Program-made: the position numbers and the translations under genes | The notes under the pieces: generated by a model | The model's database searches: none | The model's input: only the letters and a program-made list of their open reading frames with translations | What the model was told of the DNA's origin: nothing | Shown: one piece after another, positions 1 through 4,412 of the stretch | Layout of the letters: the number at the start of each line of letters is the position of its first letter | How positions within the stretch are numbered: position 1 is the stretch's first letter | From: Nitrospira bacterium HGW-Nitrospira-1 | GTDB lineage: Bacteria; Nitrospirota; Thermodesulfovibrionia; Thermodesulfovibrionales; UBA6898 | Length of the DNA stretch: 8,139 nt | NCBI GenBank assembly: GCA_002839535.1 | Contig: PGYF01000004.1 | Location: 3,434-11,572, forward strand | Direction: 5' to 3'

Positions 1-20
1 AAGCATGCCCTCTGACTTGA

Positions 21-60
21 TCAGGGGGTCGTGGAATGACGGAGGGGGTCGGGCAATGAC
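21..60. repeat. Two degenerate 20-bp tandem units
   Basis: Units 21-40 and 41-60 are adjacent and agree at 16 of 20 positions. They share the blocks AGGGGGTCG and AATGAC. The units end in GGAATGAC and GCAATGAC, which resembles the tail of dispersed intergenic repeats common in environmental bacterial genomes, but that resemblance is from memory only. No open frame across this edge is convincing, so it is treated as intergenic. The left neighbour lies outside the window. Confidence 0.5.
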
Positions 61-70
61 ACAAATTAGG

Positions 71-113
71 AAGCAATTCATCCCTGTGCCAAGAGCACAG
101 GGATGAATTGCTT
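71..113. terminator. Perfect 19-bp inverted repeat upstream of thrS, possible terminator or leader hairpin
   Basis: Arms 71-89 and 95-113 are perfectly complementary over 19 bp, with a 5-nt loop CAAGA (90-94). The lower part is AT-rich and the top is GC-rich. On the + strand it is followed by ATTCATTAAAATTTT, which is U-containing but not a clean U tract. On the - strand it is followed by CCTAATTTGT, also not a clean tract. It could end transcription from the left neighbour, or sit in the thrS leader and fold in the mRNA. I cannot decide, because the left neighbour and the thrS transcription start are unknown. Confidence 0.5.
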
Positions 114-117
114 ATTC

Positions 118-133
118 ATTAAAATTTTAGCGG
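118..133. repeat. 16-bp direct repeat, copy 1 (thrS leader)
   Basis: The 16-mer ATTAAAATTTTAGCGG occurs at 118-133 and again at 157-172, start to start 39 bp. Its core TAAAATTTTA is a perfect palindrome, so the two copies could also pair with each other in RNA. Copy 1 is followed by CAGAG and does not form a Shine-Dalgarno. Confidence 0.7.
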
Positions 134-156
134 CAGAGACCACAGGGTGTAATAAA

Positions 157-172
157 ATTAAAATTTTAGCGG
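157..172. repeat. 16-bp direct repeat, copy 2 (overlaps thrS ribosome binding site)
   Basis: This is the second exact copy of the 16-mer at 118-133. Its final GG is the first part of the GGAGG thrS Shine-Dalgarno (171-175). A protein or RNA structure that recognised the repeat would therefore also cover the thrS ribosome binding site. The repeat is seen directly; the regulatory role is inference. Confidence 0.7.
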
Positions 173-175
173 AGG
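171..175 (+). promoter_or_regulatory. thrS Shine-Dalgarno that fixes an ATT start
   Basis: GGAGG at 171-175 is the only strong ribosome binding site upstream of the conserved thrS reading frame. Seven nucleotides separate it from the ATT at 183. The other in-frame ATT, at 177, lies only 1 nt away, too close for normal initiation. infC shows the same GGAGG-to-start spacing of 7 nt (GGAGG 2071-2075, ATC 2083). Confidence 0.7.
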
Positions 176-182
176 CATTGAA

Positions 183-2078
183 ATTAAACTCATAGCAGAA
201 GACGGCAGCAAACTGGATATCAGCGAAGTATCTGAAATCGAAAAACATCTCAAAAAGGCAAAAGCTATCGCCGTCAGGATAAACGGCCGGCCCGCTGCGC
301 TGAATTTAATCAATACCCTCAAGGATGATGATACGGTAGAAGTCATAACCTGGGATTCAGATGCAGGAAAGGAAATATACCGGCACAGCGCCTCTCATGT
401 GATGGCCCATGCAGTAAAAAAGCTGTTCCCCGATGTGAAGCTGGCCATAGGACCTGCCATACAGGATGGTTTTTATTATGACTTTGACATTGCAAAGACC
501 TTCACCCCGGAAGACCTTGCGTTAATCGAAAAAGAGATGGCGGCAATCATAAAGCAGGACTCGCCTTTTGTAAAAAAGAATCTGTCCAAAAAAGACGCCC
601 TCAGTATGTTTGAGAAAATGGGGGAACTTTATAAGGTGGAACTCCTCAATGACCTGCCTGATGAAACAGTAACAATATATGAAGAGGGCGGTTTCTTTGA
701 TCTGTGCAGGGGACCCCATCTTGCCTCGACCGGTAATATCGCTGCGTTTAAACTGTTGAGCGTTGCAGGCGCCTACTGGAGAGGCAACGAAAAGAACAAG
801 ATGCTCCAGAGGATCTACGGGACCGCATTCAATAACAGCAAGGATCTGAAAAAATATCTTGATTTTCTTGAAGAGGTCAAAAAAAGAGACCACAGGCGCC
901 TCGGCAAAGAACTGGACCTTTTCAGCATAAACGATGAAATCGGCTCAGGCCTTGTTCTCTGGCACCCCAACGGCGCGATCATCAGAAAGACGATCGAGGA
1001 TTTCTGGAGAAACGAACATCTGAAGGCTGACTATAAATTACTCTATACCCCGCATATAGCCAAACTTGAACTCTGGAGGCAGAGCGGCCATCTCGATTAT
1101 TACCGGGAGAATATGTACTCGCCTATGGAGATAGAAGGAGTGGATTATGAGTTGAAGCCGATGAACTGTCCTTTTCATCTCAGTGTATACAAGAGCAATC
1201 TCAGGAGTTACCGGAACCTGCCGATACGGTATGCTGAACTGGGGACTGTCTACAGATATGAACGATCCGGGGTTCTCCACGGCCTGCTTCGTGTCAGAGG
1301 CTTTACCCAGGACGACGCCCATATATTCTGCCGCAAAGACCAGGTAGAAGAGGAGATAATGCGGGTGCTTGATTTTACCCTTTTCATGCTCAGGACATTC
1401 GGGTTTGAAAGTTATGACGTCTATCTTTCGACAAGGCCTGAAAAATTTGTCGGGAGTCCTGAAAACTGGGAGATATCTACGAATGCGCTTAAAATGGCCC
1501 TTGAGGCAAAGGGTCTGAGGTATATGATAGACCCGGGCGAGGGAGTTTTCTATGGACCCAAGATCGACGTCAAGGTCAAGGATTCTCTCGGAAGATCATG
1601 GCAATGCAGCACCATACAGGTGGACTTTAATAATCCCGAGAGGTTTGACATAACATACAGAGGCACGGACGGCAGGGAGCACAGACCCATCATGATACAT
1701 CGCGCCTTAATGGGCTCGCTTGAACGCTTCTTCGGCGTCCTGATCGAACATTACGCCGGGGCCTTCCCGCTCTGGCTGTCACCGGTCCAGCTATCAGCGC
1801 TCACAATAGCGGAGAGGCATGATGCATATGCGGAAAAGATCGTTTCAGAACTTTCCCGGCAAGGCATTCGTGTTGAGTTGGACGCCGACAGCGAAAAAAT
1901 CGGGAACAAGATCAGAAAGAGCAGTGTTAGAAAAATCCCGTATTCGGTTATAATAGGCGATAAGGAAGTTGACGATAACAAGGTAACAGTGAGAAGGCGT
2001 AATGGGGAAAACATCGGCCCTTTTACATTAGATGAATTGACATCTTTTCTTTTTGAAGAGATAAACTCCAGGAGGTGA
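183..2078 (+). CDS. thrS: Threonyl-tRNA synthetase, apparent ATT start
   Basis: This is a cytoplasmic class II synthetase that attaches threonine to tRNA-Thr and edits mischarged seryl-tRNA-Thr. From ATT 183 it is 631 residues, close to E. coli ThrS (642). Domains in order: TGS (about 1-62), editing domain with H68, H72 and the CRGPH motif (C175, H179), class II core, and C-terminal anticodon-binding domain (about 530-631). The zinc ligands are C329 (PMNCPFH), H380 (DDAHIF) and H506 (MIHRA). Every one of these positions is exactly five lower than recalled E. coli numbering (73, 77, 182, 186, 334, 385, 511), which supports a start at or very near 183. Between the in-frame stop at 159 and GTG 399 there is no ATG, GTG or TTG. 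Starting at GTG 399 would delete the TGS domain and both editing histidines. ATT 177 or CTG 213 are weaker alternatives. Its stop codon lies inside the infC Shine-Dalgarno. Confidence 0.93.
   Translation: MKLIAEDGSKLDISEVSEIEKHLKKAKAIAVRINGRPAALNLINTLKDDDTVEVITWDSDAGKEIYRHSASHVMAHAVKKLFPDVKLAIGPAIQDGFYYDFDIAKTFTPEDLALIEKEMAAIIKQDSPFVKKNLSKKDALSMFEKMGELYKVELLNDLPDETVTIYEEGGFFDLCRGPHLASTGNIAAFKLLSVAGAYWRGNEKNKMLQRIYGTAFNNSKDLKKYLDFLEEVKKRDHRRLGKELDLFSINDEIGSGLVLWHPNGAIIRKTIEDFWRNEHLKADYKLLYTPHIAKLELWRQSGHLDYYRENMYSPMEIEGVDYELKPMNCPFHLSVYKSNLRSYRNLPIRYAELGTVYRYERSGVLHGLLRVRGFTQDDAHIFCRKDQVEEEIMRVLDFTLFMLRTFGFESYDVYLSTRPEKFVGSPENWEISTNALKMALEAKGLRYMIDPGEGVFYGPKIDVKVKDSLGRSWQCSTIQVDFNNPERFDITYRGTDGREHRPIMIHRALMGSLERFFGVLIEHYAGAFPLWLSPVQLSALTIAERHDAYAEKIVSELSRQGIRVELDADSEKIGNKIRKSSVRKIPYSVIIGDKEVDDNKVTVRRRNGENIGPFTLDELTSFLFEEINSRR
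2070..2078 (+). promoter_or_regulatory. infC Shine-Dalgarno containing the thrS stop codon
   Basis: AGGAGGTGA at 2070-2078 has full-length complementarity to the 3' end of bacterial 16S rRNA. Its last three bases are the thrS stop codon, and the two preceding AGG codons encode the final arginines of ThrS. GGAGG (2071-2075) is 7 nt before the infC ATC start. Such a strong site would compensate for the poor start codon, and the arrangement suggests translational coupling of thrS and infC. Confidence 0.85.
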
Positions 2079-2082
2079 AAAC

Positions 2083-2595
2083 ATCAGCGGCAAAGACCTT
2101 GGCAAAGGCATAAGAATCAACGGACAGATCAGGGCAAGGGAGATAAGGGTTATTGACAGAGACGGCGAGCAGCTCGGTCTCATGACCGTCAGAGACGCCA
2201 TTAAAGTTGCGGAAGACCGGGAACTGGATCTGGTGGAAGTCTCCCCGACTGCTGTTCCGCCTGTATGCAAAATCCTTGATTTCGGGAAGTACAGGTATCA
2301 ACTCAACAAAAAACATACCCAGAAGAAAACAGTCGGCATTAAAGAGGTCAAAGTAAGGCCCCGTGTAGGCGAGCATGATCTTGAGCTGAAGATACGGAAT
2401 ATCAACCGCTTTATAGAAGGGGGAGACAAGGCGAAGATCGTGATGTATTTCAGGGGAAGGGAAATCATCAGGCCTGAATTAGGCATGAAGGTCTTCGAAA
2501 AGATAACCCAGCAGCTGACCGGCAAGTTCCAGATAGAACAACACCCCAGGCTGGAGGGAAATCATATAACAATGGTTGTCGCTCCCAAATCTTAG
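2083..2595 (+). CDS. infC: Translation initiation factor IF-3, ATC start
   Basis: IF3 binds the 30S subunit, blocks premature joining of 50S, and rejects start codons other than AUG, GUG and UUG. From ATC 2083 the protein is 170 residues (E. coli 180). The N-terminal domain includes IRINGQIRAREIRVID (residues 10-25) and ELDLVEVSPTAVPPVCKILDFGKY (about 47-70). A basic linker follows, then the C-terminal domain with KVRPRVGEHD, GGDKAKIVMYFRGRE and the closing MVVAPKS. The first ATG (2182) would remove 33 residues, including the conserved INGQIR segment, so it is rejected. ATC sits 7 nt after GGAGG and 4 nt after thrS. Non-AUG starts in infC (AUU in E. coli; AUC, as I recall, in Myxococcus) are the known basis of IF3 autoregulation. 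No intrinsic terminator follows; a promoter for the next genes begins 10 bp after the stop. Confidence 0.95.
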   Translation: MSGKDLGKGIRINGQIRAREIRVIDRDGEQLGLMTVRDAIKVAEDRELDLVEVSPTAVPPVCKILDFGKYRYQLNKKHTQKKTVGIKEVKVRPRVGEHDLELKIRNINRFIEGGDKAKIVMYFRGREIIRPELGMKVFEKITQQLTGKFQIEQHPRLEGNHITMVVAPKS

Positions 2596-2604
2596 TTTCT
2601 ATCT

Positions 2605-2633
2605 GTGACAAATAATTTTATTTAGGTTATAAT
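2605..2633 (+). promoter_or_regulatory. Sigma70-type promoter for rpmI-rplT-pheS-pheT
   Basis: A -35 element GTGACA (2605-2610, 5 of 6 to TTGACA) is separated by exactly 17 nt from a perfect -10 TATAAT (2628-2633). A second TATAAT follows at 2634-2639, but it has no -35 at suitable spacing. Transcription would start near 2640, giving a leader of about 88 nt before rpmI. The 132-bp gap between infC and rpmI is very AT-rich, unlike the coding DNA around it. Confidence 0.75.
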
Positions 2634-2655
2634 TATAATCTTCGTTTTAATTATA

Positions 2656-2694
2656 GAGAAACAAGTTCATGCTGTATGAACTTTTCTGTTTCTC
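2656..2694 (+). promoter_or_regulatory. Leader hairpin upstream of rpmI
   Basis: The inner stem pairs AAGTTCAT (2663-2670) with ATGAACTT (2676-2683) around loop GCTGT. The outer stem pairs GAGAAAC (2656-2662) with GTTTCTC (2688-2694), with TTCT (2684-2687) bulged on the 3' side. It lies about 16 nt after the predicted transcription start and is followed by CGTTTTG, a weak U tract. It could be an attenuator or the core of an L20-responsive leader, since L20 represses this operon through RNA in E. coli and Bacillus. I could not match it to the known L20 binding fold. Confidence 0.6.
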
Positions 2695-2727
2695 GTTTTG
2701 CATGAAGAATGAAAGTAAGGAGGATAG

Positions 2728-2925
2728 ATGCCGAAGATAAAGACACATAGGGGGGCTGCCAAAAGGTTTAAACTGACGGCTTCAGGAAAGATTAAGAGAA
2801 GCAAGGCCTTCAAAAGCCATCTTCTTGAACACAAGTCTGCAAAGAGGACCAGAGGGTTGAGAACAGCTACACTGGTTGCTGGCACAGATCACAGAAATAT
2901 CAAGACACTTTTACCGTACTTATAA
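2728..2925 (+). CDS. rpmI: 50S ribosomal protein L35 (bL35)
   Basis: This is a small basic protein of the large ribosomal subunit, 65 residues, the normal family length. It shows the family signature MPKIKTHRGAAKRFK at the N-terminus, GKIKRSKAFKSH at about 20-31, and the usual ending IKTLLPYL. The ATG is preceded by TAAGGAGG (2716-2723), with 4 nt between the GGAGG core and the start. It is the first gene of the transcript from the promoter at 2605-2633. The gap to rplT (87 nt) holds an inverted repeat. Confidence 0.97.
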   Translation: MPKIKTHRGAAKRFKLTASGKIKRSKAFKSHLLEHKSAKRTRGLRTATLVAGTDHRNIKTLLPYL

Positions 2926-2935
2926 AAAAAGAAAA

Positions 2936-2989
2936 TGAATAGTGAATAGCCTTGTTTTAGACTGTTCACTAAATACTATTCACTATTCA
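2936..2989. repeat. Inverted repeat made of TGAATAG heptamers, between rpmI and rplT
   Basis: Arm 2936-2949 is two tandem copies of TGAATAG. Arm 2976-2989 is its exact reverse complement, two tandem CTATTCA copies. A variant heptamer CTGTTCA (2962-2968) lies in the 26-nt interior. The mRNA can form a 14-bp stem 10 nt upstream of the rplT Shine-Dalgarno. The tandem-heptamer build suggests a small dispersed repeat that entered the operon rather than a dedicated regulatory stem, but other genomic copies cannot be checked here. It is not a terminator: no U tract follows. Confidence 0.75.
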
Positions 2990-3012
2990 CTGAAATATAG
3001 GAGGAGGAAGAA

Positions 3013-3372
3013 ATGCCCAGGGCAAAAGGTGGTTTTAAAACAAGACGAAGAAGAAAGAAAATCCTTGAAAGGGCCAAGGGATATTACGGCGCAAAAAGCC
3101 GTCTTTTCAGGGTTGCTACAGAGACTGTAGACAAAGCCCTTCAGTATGCATACCGTGACAGAAGGGCGAAAAAGCGTGAGTTCAGGGCGCTCTGGATTAC
3201 CAGGATAAGCGCTGCTGTACGCGCGATGGACTTGAATTACAGCCAGTTCATGTGCGGATTGAAGAAGGCAAACATTGTTCTCGACAGGAAGGCCCTTGCT
3301 GATCTTGCATATCATGATCCAAAGGCTTTCAGTCAGATAGCCGAGACCGTAAAATCACAATTGGCCGCATAA
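3013..3372 (+). CDS. rplT: 50S ribosomal protein L20 (bL20)
   Basis: L20 binds 23S rRNA early in 50S assembly and in several bacteria also represses its own operon by binding the mRNA leader. The protein is 119 residues, the usual length. Seen motifs are the basic N-terminal extension MPRAKGGFKTRRRRKKIL, AKGYYGAKSRLFR at about 21-33, the YRDRRAKKREFRALWITRIS block at about 47-66, and the C-terminal LDRKALADLAYHDPKAF. The start ATG follows a very strong GGAGGAGG (3000-3007) with 5 nt spacing, just after the heptamer inverted repeat. pheS begins 7 nt after its stop. Confidence 0.97.
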   Translation: MPRAKGGFKTRRRRKKILERAKGYYGAKSRLFRVATETVDKALQYAYRDRRAKKREFRALWITRISAAVRAMDLNYSQFMCGLKKANIVLDRKALADLAYHDPKAFSQIAETVKSQLAA

Positions 3373-3379
3373 AAACATT

Positions 3380-4393
3380 GTGGATGACCTGCATTCTTTA
3401 AGGAAAGCATTTCTGGATGAAATCGCAGTTGTTACAGGTCTCGACGGACTTCAACAGATAAAATCCAGGTATACCGGAAAGAAAGGGCTTTTAACGGAAA
3501 AGTTAAAAGCCCTTTCTTCTATCTCCCATGAAGAGCGGCGCGATTACGGCAAATTAGTCAACGAGATAAAGGACTTTATTGAACATACGGTAAAAGAGAA
3601 AGAACTTGCGTTCAAAAAAATCGAAAAAGAAAACCGTCTCCAGACTGAAAAGATAGATATAACACTGACTGGGAAACAGTTTTGCTTTGGCGCAAAACAT
3701 CCGATAAGCCAGGTCCTATCCGAGATCAAGGATATCTTCGTTTCCATGGGCTTTGGCATTGAGGAGGGTCCCGAGGTTGAACTCGATTATTACAACTTTG
3801 AGGCGTTGAATTTGCCAAAAGACCATCCAGCCAGAGATATGCAGGATACGTTTTATGTCTCCGATGATGTAGTGCTAAGAACCCATACTTCACCGGTACA
3901 GGTAAGGGTGATGGAGAGAAAAAAGCCGCCGTTGAAAATCATTGCCCCGGGAAAGGTTTACCGGTGCGATTCCGATGTGTCTCATACCGCGATGTTTCAT
4001 CAGGTAGAGGGTCTTATGGTGGATACTGATATTTCCTTTAGTCATCTCAAGGGGCTTCTTGAACTGTTTATCCACAGCTTCTTCGGCAAAGATACGCCGG
4101 TGAGGTTCAGACCGAGCTATTTCCCCTTTACCGAACCGAGCGCAGAGGTGGACATCGGATGCATCTTTTGTTTGGGCAAAGGCTGCAGGGTCTGCAAGAC
4201 CACGGGATGGCTTGAGGTGATGGGATGCGGCATGGTAAACCCCAGGGTCTTTGAAATGTCGGGGTACCGGCCTGATGAATATACGGGATTTGCCTTTGGT
4301 ATGGGCGTCGAAAGAATGACCATGCTGAGATATTCTATAGACGATATACGGCTTTTCTACGAAAATGATCTGAGGTTTTTAAAACAATTCTGA
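3380..4393 (+). CDS. pheS: Phenylalanyl-tRNA synthetase alpha subunit
   Basis: This is the catalytic subunit of the alpha2-beta2 enzyme that charges tRNA-Phe. It is 337 residues (E. coli 327). An N-terminal coiled-coil arm (about 1-90, with the conserved YTGKKGLLTE) precedes the class II core. Motif 2 is GKVYRCDSDVSHTAMFHQVEG (191-211), followed by FTEPSAEVDIG (250-260) and motif 3 GFAFGMGVERMTMLRY (303-318). Four cysteines C261, C264, C269 and C272 form a CxxC-x4-CxxC knuckle before TGWLEVMGCGMV. E. coli lacks it, but I believe it is common in other bacteria. The start is taken as GTG 3380. No Shine-Dalgarno is visible, and the gene lies 7 nt after rplT, so it probably relies on coupled translation; an in-frame ATT at 3377 directly precedes the GTG. 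A perfect 17-bp hairpin lies within codons 34-47. Confidence 0.96.
   Translation: MDDLHSLRKAFLDEIAVVTGLDGLQQIKSRYTGKKGLLTEKLKALSSISHEERRDYGKLVNEIKDFIEHTVKEKELAFKKIEKENRLQTEKIDITLTGKQFCFGAKHPISQVLSEIKDIFVSMGFGIEEGPEVELDYYNFEALNLPKDHPARDMQDTFYVSDDVVLRTHTSPVQVRVMERKKPPLKIIAPGKVYRCDSDVSHTAMFHQVEGLMVDTDISFSHLKGLLELFIHSFFGKDTPVRFRPSYFPFTEPSAEVDIGCIFCLGKGCRVCKTTGWLEVMGCGMVNPRVFEMSGYRPDEYTGFAFGMGVERMTMLRYSIDDIRLFYENDLRFLKQF
3479..3518 (+). promoter_or_regulatory. Perfect 17-bp hairpin inside pheS
   Basis: Arms 3479-3495 and 3502-3518 are perfectly complementary around a 6-nt GGAAAA loop. The sequence encodes residues 34-47 of PheS (KKGLLTEKLKALSS), a conserved part of the family, so it is not a foreign insertion. 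In RNA it resembles an intrinsic terminator with a GGGC/GCCC centre followed by UUCUUCUAUCU, though the U tract is interrupted. It may attenuate pheS-pheT or arrest ribosomes. The structure is seen; any function is inference. Confidence 0.6.
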
Positions 4394-4412
4394 GAAGTTT
4401 AGGTGACTGACA

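Noticed and set aside
134..160. tRNA-Thr anticodon-arm mimic (TGTAA) in the thrS leader
   Set aside because: The bases around TGTAA do not form an anticodon-like stem, so there is no support for an E. coli-type operator.
177..179. ATT 177 as the thrS start
   Set aside because: Only 1 nt separates it from GGAGG, whereas ATT 183 has 7 nt spacing identical to infC. It remains a weaker alternative.
399..2078. thrS starting at GTG 399 (559 residues)
   Set aside because: It would lose the TGS domain and editing histidines H68/H72, which are clearly encoded in frame upstream, and it has no ribosome binding site.
2182..2595. infC starting at ATG 2182 (137 residues)
   Set aside because: It removes the conserved N-terminal INGQIR segment of IF3, and no Shine-Dalgarno precedes it.
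2942..3130. Small + strand frame across the rpmI-rplT gap
   Set aside because: It is translated from the heptamer repeat and then out of frame through rplT, with no protein-like composition.
2983..3315. 110-codon open frame on the - strand over rplT
   Set aside because: It is a shadow of the well-supported rplT gene and shows no family motif.
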